DNA of 64,000 bases, taken from Casuarina equisetifolia (lineage: Eukaryota > Streptophyta > Magnoliopsida > Fagales > Casuarinaceae). A program made the translations under genes and the position numbers. The stretch covers positions 29,969,258 through 30,033,257 of the forward strand of contig CM052354.1 in NCBI GenBank assembly GCA_028551475.1, given 5' to 3'. Of this stretch, positions 23,773-34,983 are shown piece after piece. Positions within the stretch are counted from its first letter, which is position 1. Each line of letters starts with the position of its first letter. Below the pieces are notes generated by a model. That model was given only the letters and a program-made list of their open reading frames with translations, was not told where the DNA came from and made no database searches.

Positions 23773-26700
23773 TCTTGTCTATTAAGACTAAAAAGTACAC
23801 TTGAAGATGATGCAATTAGAATGCAAGCTAGATATGGTGATAACCACATTTTGTATGTTCTCTTTTAATATTTATTCTATGTACTTTTAAATTTGCTTGA
23901 GAAAGAGACTTGACGACTCTACAACTTTCCAGATGGTATAAGAAATGATCTGCTAATAAAAGTCAAGGACTTAAAAGGGAAGTAGTTTGGCTGAGCTTTT
24001 TTTCAAGTTGCTACTATTGCTAATGACCCAGTAATATTTCTTAGCACTGACATAAGGTTTAAGTAGAAATTGGTGTTGAAACTTTTCTTCGTGGAATGCT
24101 GATATTGAAGTTATGCAAGCTGATAAGCTACACTAGTGGTCCACCTATCATGAACCAAAACATGAGCTTGTGGGCAAGATATAGCTTTATATAAACTATT
24201 TTTCTAGTTCAGATGACAGTAGCCATCCAAAAGTAATTGTTCCTAAATAGTCTTCAATTTTATTAACTATATAAAGACTTGTTTGGATGCAATTGTTTCA
24301 TAACTGAAGCATGACAATAAGTTTTTATTTTATTTTGCTTTGTTTTATTTGTTATATTTTTGGTGAGTAATTCTGATTCACAAAACATTGTTAATATAAC
24401 TAACCTTTAAAAGATAAGGATGTGGGAAATATTTCTTACTTAGATATCATATGGCTATTACTTATTGCACCATTTTGGTAGCTTTAGTGCATATGAACTT
24501 CATACTTCCTCAACATCAAAACATTACTTTGCCATCCACTTTTTCTTTGATAAAGAAAAAAATGTGGCTTATTGTTGACTACTTTCACAAGTAGAAATTT
24601 TTGTTAAAATTTAGGGATGGGGAAAGTAATTAATGTTGCAATTGATGGTTGATAGCTATTGAATTTAACTAATTTTATCATTTATGGTATAAAGTATATT
24701 TTGATTTGGTTAAAGATACTCTTAAAATCATTATCACCTTAAAAACTTTTTCAATTAAACTGATAAGTAGCCATTATCTTTGTCTTAATGTTTCAATCAC
24801 GTCTTTGGCTGGACAATTAATACATTCCTTTGAGATGGCAAGAGATTGTGAAGGAAGGGGTTTACCTTTTTTTTTTTAAAAAATATCCTTTTAAGATTTA
24901 TTCCTAATAGAGGTTAGATTCCACAACATACTATCTAAACCATTAAAAAAAAAAAAGTTTTACCTTTGCTTCCCTTTTAGAATTGGGATTTTTTTATAAA
25001 GAATGATTGTTCATTGTCTAAAAGTTGAACATGAATTCTTTGTGTTTTGTCATGACTTATTGAGTATCTTGATAACTTATATAGGATTCCTTTTGGTTCC
25101 AATGTGGTTATGTTGTAGAAACAGTTGTATATGATCTAGTTCTAAAGGTTGCCATGAAAGTTCAGCATTTTCAACAAAGAAGGCTATTGTTGCACGGTCC
25201 TTGGAAGTGGCTTTGAATAGAGTTTCCATCATGCTATAGGGTTTTTGACATATATAACAAGCTGAGGTAATTAGATGTTAATGTTAATTGCTTCTTTGTA
25301 TCAGGTCATCAATAAGCTATGTAACATAAATCAATGAAGCCCTATTTTTGTTCTTTGGTTGTTTATTGTGAAATGATTTTTCAAATTTGCAATGCCAATA
25401 GATATCTTTCATATGTCATGGATGTGGCAATGCCAATAGATGACTGCCTCACCTTGGTGCACAACTTGTTAATGTATGTTGTTATGAAAGGCTAAGGCAA
25501 GAATACATTGAGTCATCAAGAGGTAACCATGAAATATTCCAATTTTGAGGCATAAAACAATTGTTTCTATTGCTATATAGGTCTTGATGTTATTGTTTTG
25601 CACCTTTCACATTGTATCTCCTTTATTTTGCATGTTTCTTTTTGTTATATTTGCTAGATCTTGATATCTCTTCTAACACAAATTTTTATGAATTATGGTT
25701 GCCTCATCAGAACCGTATCTTAAGAGAAACTAAGGATCAAATTGAACATATATTTGCTTCAGTTTTTGAGAACTACAAGTCACATGATGAATCCTTGTCC
25801 TCGGGTATCATGGAAGTTTTCTAATTCAGCAGTTTTTATCCTTTTTAATTTATTTCATCAATTTCCTTCATGAAAGAAAGTAACATAGACTTTATTCGTT
25901 GTCCCCCTGGCTTATATAACAATAAGGGTACTATTTGTGTTTTGCTATTCATCCTAATAAGAAGAATCAAACTCGAACTAAGTCTTTGCTTCCTCTATTT
26001 GGATTCTTTTGTGACCAAGTTTCCTATATGAGAAAACTAAGTTAGCCATTTTCATAAAAACTTTGTAAATTGTGGTAGGTATTTCAACTTAGTTTTCTCG
26101 ACTAAAAAAAGATTGAGTTGGCCATTTTCTTTTGTTCAAAGTTGCTTGATCTTTTAGTTATGCATTTGCTTATGAGTAGCATATATACCTTGATTGGCAT
26201 GTAGCATATATGGGCCATGTAAACATTTTGCTTAATTATGGAGGAATTTTACCTAATTATGCCTAATTTTTTTTATGTATTTCTTTTATATTTTAGGGGG
26301 CTCTTTTTTAGCTTTTTTGTTTAGGTGGGTTGAGGGGGAAGGGGGTGCCAAAGGAAGGAATGGAAAAAAGAAAATGAAATTACTGGTACTAAGTCTTCTA
26401 CATCTCAGATTAATTGCATCTAAGCTTGGTTTTGACTATTTTGCTTATTGGTTAAATACAACAGCTTAGTTGCATCTTGGCCTTGCTTCTAACTCTTTCG
26501 CATATTGGTTAAATGAAGCACAAAAGCAACTCATCCTCTTTTATCATATGAAATAATGTACCTCCTATTTTTGTTTCTATTCATGAAATTAAGCTAGGTC
26601 CTAATAGAAGTCTGACATCTAAAGTATGCCACACACCATGTGATGTGTGAGTTCATGTGAAACCCCATTCAATGTTAAGCCACATAATGATATTGGAAAT

Positions 26701-27292
26701 AGGAATCTTGATCAGTTTGTAAAGTTTGTATCATTCTCTAATGATTATTTTTGGCAAGATCAATGGGAAAATGTGCTTTATAATGCACATTAAACTAGGA
26801 ATATGAATGCTCATGCTTCACATTATAATCACTATGTGGGCTTGAACACATTAATGCCCAAGTTTCTTTTAATAAATTTGGAAAATCTAACTAGTTTTAT
26901 TGTATTATTTATCAGCAGACCTACAGATAGTTCTAAAGCAGGTACATTTTCATGTTCATATCCAACTTGCCTCCCAACATTTCATGCAAGCTATGAGCGA
27001 AAGAAAAAAGAGAACAATTGTAGTTGGTGCTGATGATAATCTTGAGTCTTTACCAATTTTGTTCATTAACTATTCTGCTTTGCTTTGTACATGAAATTCA
27101 ATGCTTTGGGGTCGTGGCATGCTATGATTACATATGATGCATGTGTGCAACTTTGTCTTCATGCATGGGAAATGGAATGCATGGAAGTTCCAATGTTCTT
27201 GGAAAATGAATGTGCCCTATTACGGGATGCTTTCGGGTGGGTTTAGTCTCTTCTTTTTGTTTATCTATAATGCCAATTGTTCAGGCTGGTCA

Positions 27293-27675
27293 TCAAAGAA
27301 TCTAAATAGAGGAAGTAGAGACTTAGTTTGAGTTTGATTCTTCTTGTTAGGACGAATAGTAAAACACAAATTGTATCTTCACTGTTATTTAAGTCTAGGG
27401 GGATAACGAATAAAGTCTATGTTACCTTCTTTCACGAAGGAAATTGATGAAATAAATTGAAGAGGATAAGAATTTCTGAATTTAATTATTTCACTGTATA
27501 TTCTAAAATTTTCTTCTTCTTTTTCTTCTTCTTTTTTGTGAGATTAAACTCTTCTTGAAGGAGTAAACAATGTAGAATAAGTTATCATTTAGGTTTACAT
27601 GAGGGCCAAAATTCTTTGTAACTTCAAAATTTTCTTAACTAAAAGTAGATTGAATCTAGTAACTTTTTGTTTATA
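27293..27675 (-). repeat. Inverted copy of the duplicon flank
   Basis: Reverse complement of the plastid-flank region (compare 11,690-12,055 and 18,460-18,820): it contains the inverted words for ACTTTCAGTCAAGAAAATT, GAATTGAACTCAAACTAAG and CTCTATTTGGATTCTT. It sits inside an intron-equivalent part of copy C and is inverted relative to 25,830-26,020 of the same duplicon. It extends leftward past duplicon C's own start, so it must derive from A- or B-type DNA. Confidence 0.85.
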
Positions 27676-27699
27676 GGCATGAATAAGTTTGTACTTACA

Positions 27700-28200
27700 G
27701 ATTCTCTCGCAGGTCTTTTGAGAGCTAGTTGTATCAAACTTTATTATCCCATATTAAAAAGATAAACTATATGACCTAATCATATAAAGAAATTGACTAT
27801 TCCTCTTAATTAAAGTTGATCTTTTAAGATAAAATTTAGGTTCATGATAAGTGGTATCAAAGCCAAGTTGTGACTTAGTCGGTGTCCTTTTAAATTGTTT
27901 AAAAAATTACCATCTTCACTCTCCTGGTTTAATTTTTTGGTCAACTTTCAACTTTCTTTCATGTTTTATTACTTCGATGAAATCTTATTGGTTAAAAATG
28001 TAATTCATCTAAAATCTATTACAATAAATACATAATTGAAGATTAATAAAATAAGAAGAAAAGAGGGAAAATGTCAAGTGTGTCAATCTCAATCCCTTAC
28101 CTACCCATTTTAGGATCAAATTGATTATTAGGCAATCAAAATTGTAACAGGGGTACCAAAAGCTATTCTTGTAATAGGATCTCTTTTGGTAGAGTTATTA
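27700..28200 (+). mobile_element. Possible TRIM/LTR remnant with primer-binding site
   Basis: Foreign DNA in copy C. At 27,852-27,865 a TGGTATCAAAGCCA site matches the Met-tRNA primer site of plant LTR elements. Before it lies a short AT-rich segment with TTATCCCATATTAAAAAG, similar in style to the CCCACATTGGAAG start seen in TRIM LTRs. No second LTR was identified, so the element class is tentative. Confidence 0.4.
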
Positions 28201-31200
28201 CATCATAAATAATTGGTGAAGGTGTTGCTTCGAAGCCTAAGAAAATCATTGGCAAGATGAAACTACAAGGTAGGATACTAATTTTAGCTCTAGTGTTAAT
28301 TGTTCCAGTGCCTAGTTAGGGGACTTTGCTAAGATCTTGTTGATTTTGCAATGTGAAAAGTGAAAATGACCCTGGACCCACCTACTGGCTGTAGTATCTT
28401 ATCTTTTAGGCCTCATGTAATTAAATTGGAATCCATTCAAAATTGCTTTTCCCATTTATAGTCAAAACTTTCTTTTAGATGGCATGCTTTAAGGAAGATG
28501 TGTGTTGCCCCACATCTACCTACAAATTGTTCCTTTTCACATCAGAGTTTGGCATATATGCATGTTGGGATAAAGTATATAAAAAAGGTGTAACAACTTT
28601 ACACAATAGCTCATCATCATATGAAGCAGTGCAAGGTATCCAAAATTTTAGACTTTGCTTCATCAATTTGTCATCCAACTTGAGTTAATTGCTTATTTAT
28701 ACTCTTCTTTTCTAACAAATTGTGTTATTGAACAAAAGAACATATCATCATTTCAACATCAAAGAAGACATAATACAAGAATGTGTGACTATGTAAAATA
28801 ATTTGCATTCTCTAATTTTCCATTCTCTACTTTGACTAGAACTTAAGAATGATGAATTTTCTGTTCATCCATTTGCATAGATGTGATTTTGGGACCTTGT
28901 ACTTGTAGTTTTGAATAATTCTTCACCTAGTCCTGTCTTTTTTCTTTCTACTTCAATATTCCTCTTCTCATGCAAATGTCACTAGAAACGTTCTCTTATC
29001 TCTTAAGGCTGAAAAGTACACTTGAAGATGATGCAATCCGAGTGCAACGTGGATATGGTGATACCCACATCTTATATGTTCTTTCTTAATATTTATTCTA
29101 TGTACTTTTAAATTTGCTTGAGAAAGAGACTTAATTACTCTACATCTTTCCAAATGGTATAGGAGATGATCTAGTAATAAAAGTCAAGGACTCAAAGGGG
29201 AACTAATTTGGCCAAGCTCTTGTTCAAGTTGCTACTATTGCTAATGACCTAGTAATATTTTTTGGGGGCTGACATGAGGTTTAAGTAGAAATTTGTGTTG
29301 ACAATTTTCTTCACAGAATGTTGATATTGAAGTTGAATGTAGGTTGATAAGCTATGCTAGTGGTCTATCTATCATGAGCCAGAACATAAGCTTGTGGGCA
29401 AGATATAACTCTATATAAACTATTTTTCTAGTTCAAATGATAGTAGCCATCCAAAGGTAATTGTTCCTTTTATAGTCTTCAATTTTATTAACTATATAAA
29501 GACTTACTTAGATGCAATTGTTTCATAATTGACGCGTGACAAGAACTTTTTATTTTAATTTTTTTTTATTTGTTATATTTTTTGTGACTAATTTTGGTTC
29601 ATAGGACATTGCTAATATAATTGACCTTTGAAAGATGAAGATGTGGGAAATATTTCTTACTTAGATATGATTTGGTTGTTACTTATTGCACCACTTTTGT
29701 AGCCTTAGTGTATATGAACTTTATACTTCCTCAGTATCAAAACATTACTTTGCCATCTACTTTTTCTTTGATAAAGAAAAAAATATGGCTTATTGTTGAT
29801 TACTTTCACAAGTAGAAATTTATGTTAAAATTTAGGGATGGGGAAAGTAATTAATGTTGCAGTTGATGGTTGATAGCTATTGAATTTAACTAAGTTTATC
29901 ATCTGTGGTATAAAGTGTATTTTGATTTGGTTAAAGATACTCTTAAAATCATTATCACCGTAAAAACTTTTTCAATTAAACTAAAAAGTGGCCATTATCT
30001 TTGCCTCAATGTTTTTGTCACACCTTCGGTTGGACAATCAATACATTTCTTTAAGATGGCAAGAGATTGTGAAGGAAGGAGTTTACTTTTTTTTTTAAAA
30101 AAAAATATCCGTTTAAGATTTATTCCTAATAGAGGTTGGATTCCACAACACATTATCTAAACCATAAAAAAAAAAAAAGGAAAAGAAGTTTTACCTTTGC
30201 TTGCCTTTTGGGGTTGGGATTTTTTTGTAAAGAAAGATTGTTCATTGTCACGGCTTATTGAGTATCTTGATGACTTATACAGGATTCTTTTTGGTCCAAG
30301 TGTGGTTCTATTGCAGAAACAATTACATATGATCTAGTTCTAAAGGTTGCCATGAAAGTTCAGCATTTTCAACAAAGAAAGCTATTGTTGCAAGGTCCTT
30401 GGAAGTGGCTTTTGAGAGAGTTTGCGTCATACTATGGGGTTTCTGAAATATACAACAAGCTGAGTTAATTGGATGTTAATGTTAATTGCTTCTTGGTATT
30501 AGGTCATCAATAGACCATGTAATATAAATTGACGAAACCCTATTTTTGTTCTTTGGCTATTTATTTTTGAAATGATTTTTCAAATTTGCAATGCCAATAG
30601 ATATCTTTCATATGTCATGGATGTGGTGATGTCAACAGTTAACGGCCTCACCTTGGTACATAACTTGTTAATGCATGTTGTTGTGAAAGGCCATGGAAAG
30701 AATACATTGAGTCATCAAGAGGTAACATGAAATATTCCAATTTTGAGGCATAAAACAATTGTTTCTATTGCTATATGGGTCTTGATGTTATTGTTTTGCA
30801 CCTTTCACATTGTAGCTCCCTTATATTTGCTAGATCTTGATATCTCTTCTAACATAGAATTTTATGAATTCTGGTTGCCTCATCAGAACCGTATCTTAGG
30901 AGAAACTAAGGATTAAATTGAACAAATACTTGCTTTGGTTTTCAAGAACTACAAGTCACTTGATGAATCCTTGCCCTTGGGTATCATGGAGGTTTTCAAG
31001 CCTGCAACTGGGCTAGTAAAACCTACAATAGAACCTACTGTGAAGTTATATACACTTCTTCATGATGTCTTGTCCCCTGAGGTTCAAACTGCTTTATGCC
31101 ATTATTTTCAGGTTTGTGAGACTTATAGATAATTATGGTTATGATGCTTGCTTGGGTTACAATTCTTTGTCTAATCAGAGTTAGTGTCTTCTAGGTTACT

Positions 31201-33009
31201 ACAAAGAAGAGAGCAAAAAGAAACTTAACTGAGACAAATGAATATATTACCAACAATAATGAAGGCACCTTGATGGATGTTGTTTCTACATCTACTACTT
31301 ACCAAAGGCTGATATCCCTATGCATGAACATGGGGAATGAAATATTTACTAATATCGAGATCCATAATCAACATATACTTCCAAGGTATGTACCTCAAAA
31401 CTATCCTCTAAATATTGGGTGTTTGCTCTTCTGTCTATACCATTTGTAGCATGTATTAATCATATGCATTGGGTTCAAATTGTTAAACTGGTACTGTCCA
31501 TCATATGTGATATTAATGATTAAGGTTATAGGGCAACCATTTCCCTTTTTGACTAATCAATACATGGCAATTAACATGAATTATGACATACAAAAGTATG
31601 ATGTGAAAGTCATGCAAGTTCCCTTTTTCCACCATGGTGGCATGATTTAATTATGCAACAATCATTATGACCATGAATTATGGTTCATAACATATTTCCG
31701 TCTCTCTTGAGTTGCAGCATCCAATTTTCAACTTCTAAATGTATGATCTCAAACTCAATGGTGCATGCCTGCAAATGTTGGCTTTTATGTGAAGTTGCTG
31801 AAATTTCAGTTGAATATCTTGATTCTCAGCAAGATGAAAATGTTTCACCGAAGAGAGCAAACTATGTTATAAATAATTAACAAAATCATAATGAAGGTGG
31901 ATAGGCCTTGATTTTTAACTTTGATATACTTTCGTATACACAAACATAAATAGATTAGCATATAACGTCATTGTATTTTCTTGAGGTGTTGTCCTTAATT
32001 TTACACATGTATACTTGTTCTCAATTTTATTGTTGCTTATTTGCAATGGTTTTATATTTAGTGGTTTCTTTGGAAATTTCTTGTCAAACAAGGAGGATTC
32101 TAATATTTTTTCACTATTGTGCAGTTTTATAGACCTCCCAAATCTGTATGCGTCCATCTACAGCACAGAGCTTCGCAACAGATTGCATAATTTCCTCATT
32201 GCTTGCCCCCCACTACCTATATTAACAGTCACAAAGTGCATATAAAAATAATGATTTTTTGTTAAATTTTTAGTGAAGATACATGTGGCAGTCTTTATCT
32301 GCTCCACCTTATTTTGTTGTTATATTTTTTTCCCTCGTACTTGTACAATCATATATTTATATTCAGTATCGAATTTAAGATCAGAAAATTTCGAGTTACA
32401 TCGGCCTACCACTGGGCCAAAGCGTCCCGACCGGCCCGGTGTTATGTTGCGATATCTCCTTTGATCAAGCGTCCGTTGTCAGGCTCTTCAATAATTGATT
32501 GGACAAAATGTCAAAACTAGGGAAGGCTACAAATTTTTCCTTATCAACAAAATACATATCTATTCTTGTCACTGCCCTTTATAATTTGTCAATTTACTTG
32601 TCGATTTTGCTAGGGAGAACGAAGCCAAGCCAGCCCATGACCGTAAAGCAAGGTATGAAGAGCAAAACCAGGCTTTCCCGAAGAATGGGTCAGTTGGGGC
32701 AATCAGGCCCAACTCTCTGTCGTACAGGCAAAGCCCTTTGGAGCTCCTGAGAAGAACCAACTGCGCTTAATCAGGAAAACGAGACACACCATCTGCACCT
32801 CAGAGAAGCCCGGATCAGTTAAACACAACCTCTATCTCTCTCTCTCTCTCGTCTCTTTGCGTTGCAACCTAACGCTTCAAGACGATGATCTCCATCACTT
32901 CGACGGAGTTGAACTACCTGATCTAACAGAATTGTTCCACTTGTATATAATGGTATGGATTCAAGACAAGCGACACTCTTTGCTGGAGTCATGCAAATTA
33001 GATAAGGTA

Positions 33010-34975
33010 CGTATGGTAAACACTCGTGGTAATATAAGCTTACTCCATATCTTTGCCAAATTTTGGTGTTTCTGTGAACTGCTAGGATGGGAAGTACTAG
33101 AACAGATTCTCTCTTACATTTTCTTTTTTTGGGGGTGGAGGGTTGTTTACCAGCATGTTGGAGAACCCATCTTCCAAGTCGGCGTTTAATTCGTGTAAAG
33201 TTGGCCCAAAGCATTGGCAGAGAAAAACTTGCTGCATGTGTAAACCGAGTACCAGGTATGCACTTCATGGTTTTTTCTCTTGGCGTAAAGCATTCGGTGG
33301 CTCCTCCGGTACTGGTCTATTGAAAGATTGATCAAGCGCATGGATCGGGAAATTAGACATGCTTCTTTTTTTGGCTTTATTCTAATAAATGGTGAACTCA
33401 AATTTTCCGCTTTTCAGTGTCTTATGTTCTGATTTTGAAGGTTTCGATGATTTAAAACCTTTAGACTCTTCATGGTTTAACTTTCTGAAATCACCGGACT
33501 AAATATGACGTTTGAAAACCTATTTTGAAGTGGGGTTGTTTGTCAAATGGTATAGTTAGTGTCCAACCATGTTTAGAAATGCAAGCAGTTACTTTTTGTT
33601 TTCGAATATGCACATGCTTCGGCCATGAATTTGTGGCTCTTCTAATTGATATTCTGTCGAAACAAGTGGATCTCAATCGTTCATTGGGTCGGGTATCTGG
33701 GTGGAATTAGGTGGAGGTAGTTTGTAGGTTATGATCTTTGCATACCTAAGTAGAGGAAGAAATGAAAAATGGAAAGAACAAGAAGAATCGAACTCGAACT
33801 AAGTCTTTGCTTCCTCTATTTGGATTCTTTTGTGACCATGTTTCCTATGTGAGAAAACTGAGTTGGCCATTTTCATAAAAGGACGGAGAAAGATGGAGGC
33901 AACAAGCCACAGAATCATACATCTGGGACGGATTGTTTAACGACGTAAAACATAAAAATAGAATTGTTACAAATCTAAGCTCCATCCTCAGACCACAAGG
34001 AGTAACTAGGGGACCCACCCGAAAGCACAACATTAGCCCCGTATTATCCTTTTTCTTCAGTCTCCGACTAACTAATTGTCTTTCAACTCTGGATCGAGAG
34101 TGGACGAGATCTGAGTTGGCCCTTTTCATAAAAATATTATTATTACTTCATCTTAAGATATTAGTATTTGATTACACAGACGAATAGCAGTGATTTTCGT
34201 CTATATTAACTCAAAGGACAAGCATTGAACAAATAAACAAAAACTTGAAGACCAAGATATAATGACCAAATCAACTAAATAAACTCTAAAGTTGGTCAAA
34301 ATAAATTTTTAGATTAATAGCAATGAACAAAACAAACATAGAGAGCGCATCTTTCTAATTAAATAATTACATATATCCTTTAAAAGCATATCAAAATAAG
34401 AACAATAGATACATAATAAAAATAAAAAATAAAAAAGAGCAAGACAAGAAGAAAACTTAACCAATTAAATAATTAAGAAATAGAAGCCTACTTTCTGAAA
34501 GTTTCAGCAGTCTCATGCATCTTCTTCCTCTCCATATAATAAAATAAACAAAAATCAAGTGCACCACAAACGAAAAGCATCCCATGTGCAACCCTAACCT
34601 GAAGAACACTACAAAACCAAGCTAAACCCTCAATCTCCAATATTCTAATTATCACGAAAACCTGTACTTTCTTCCTTCATAATCCTAATCGACAATACAA
34701 GAATAAGAGAATGAAACCAATCTGGCTATCCTTAAAGAAGCACAAAACAGACATAAATAAATAAAAATAAAAAGATAGGATCACCGAGACAAAGACGGCA
34801 TAGTATATGGAAATCTAGCAACAAAACCCATGTAAGATTTCTTCACAAATCCAAGATAATGATTATGTTGATAATATTCAATTAGATAGATAAAGTTAGT
34901 AGAAAAGATCTTTTATATTAACTTTATCAAAGATTATTTGTAATGATACAGTAATACTAAAACTCTATCTTAAGA
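33010..34975. other. Gene-free stretch with a stray duplicon fragment
   Basis: Beyond the last exon of copy C, no further exon of that family is seen. Bases 33,779-33,880 are a third-party copy of the duplicon flank (ACTAAGTCTTTGCTTCCTCT, GAGAAAACTGAGTTGGCC), close to 18,770-18,870. A shorter echo, GAGTTGGCCCTTTTCATAAAA, occurs at 34,113. This may mark a fourth, deleted duplicon unit. 34,200-34,975 is very AT-rich with nothing assignable. Confidence 0.6.
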
Positions 34976-34983
34976 TTCTATTC

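Larger units (their letters stand above)
17770..25822 (+). repeat. Duplicon B
   Basis: Second copy of the large direct repeat. It starts with the plastid-derived flank, extends about 1 kb beyond the cut end of duplicon A to exon block IMEVF, and there joins duplicon C without spacer. A 1457-bp insertion (22,131-23,587) is the main difference from A. Confidence 0.85.
19609..25822 (+). pseudogene. PCry-like gene copy B (intron-bearing, interrupted, 3'-truncated)
   Basis: Blocks: 19,609-20,172 (NAKFSDDDVYNA, EIKPSPKKSPASKV, GLNTLMPKFLLINL, LKSLPILFINYS); ~20,175-20,320 (ALGPWHAVIA-like, heavily mutated); ~21,275-21,385 (LLQSKDELLVKHMPEITHEG, PKPKKIIGKTE); 21,480-21,800 (LDPPTGC, TNGSFS, SLAYVDARIKYIKQVSGLLK); 23,772-23,868 (LLRLKSTLEDDAIRMQ); ~23,935-24,035; ~24,125-24,235 (WSTYHEPKHELVG-like); 25,095-25,266 (VVYDLVLKVAMKVQHFQQRR, HGPWKWL); 25,397-25,524 (YLSYVMDVAMPIDDCL, KNTLSHQE); 25,700-25,822 (NRILRETKDQIEHIFASVFE). 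Intron positions match copy C. Stops (after WKWL, for instance) and frameshifts make it a pseudogene. The intron between blocks four and five holds the inserted element. Confidence 0.8.
26555..33006 (+). pseudogene. PCry-like gene copy C (most complete, still a pseudogene)
   Basis: Blocks: 26,555-27,094; ~27,090-27,240 (MECMEVPMFLENECALLRDA); ~28,215-28,270; ~28,365-28,640; ~28,995-29,085; ~29,160-29,265; ~29,340-29,455; ~30,300-30,465 (ETITYDLVLKVAMKVQHFQQ, GPWKWLLREFASYYGVSEIY); 30,600-30,720 (YLSYVMDV, GHGKNTLSHQE); ~30,880-31,111 (NRILGETKD, stop, IEQILALVFKNYKSLDES, IMEVFKPATGLV, LYTLLHDVLSPEVQTALCHY); 31,195-31,385 (LTETNEYITNNNEGTLMD, NEIFTNIEIHNQHILP); 32,125-32,225 (FIDLPNLYASIYSTELRNRL); ~32,895-33,006 (ELFHLYIMVWIQDKR, LLESCKLDK). 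Donor and acceptor dinucleotides remain at several borders (31,112, 31,194, 31,386, 33,007). The family continues past this point, but the remaining C-terminal exons are not found. A stop after GETKD and frameshifts inactivate it. Confidence 0.8.
25823..33010 (+). repeat. Duplicon C
   Basis: Third copy. It starts within the flank just downstream of the plastid segment (TTTATTTCATCAATTTCCTT) and carries the gene furthest in the 3' direction. The region equal to 13,566-14,560 of copy A is replaced by foreign sequence (27,290-28,200). The B/C junction falls inside an exon of copy B, a typical unequal-exchange or tandem-duplication join. Confidence 0.8.

Noticed and set aside
3770-33006. Insecticidal crystal (Cry) toxin gene, as some database names for this plant family suggest
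   Set aside because: The plant family has no resemblance that I know of to bacterial Cry toxins; the name is an annotation artefact, and the copies here are plant exon/intron pseudogenes.
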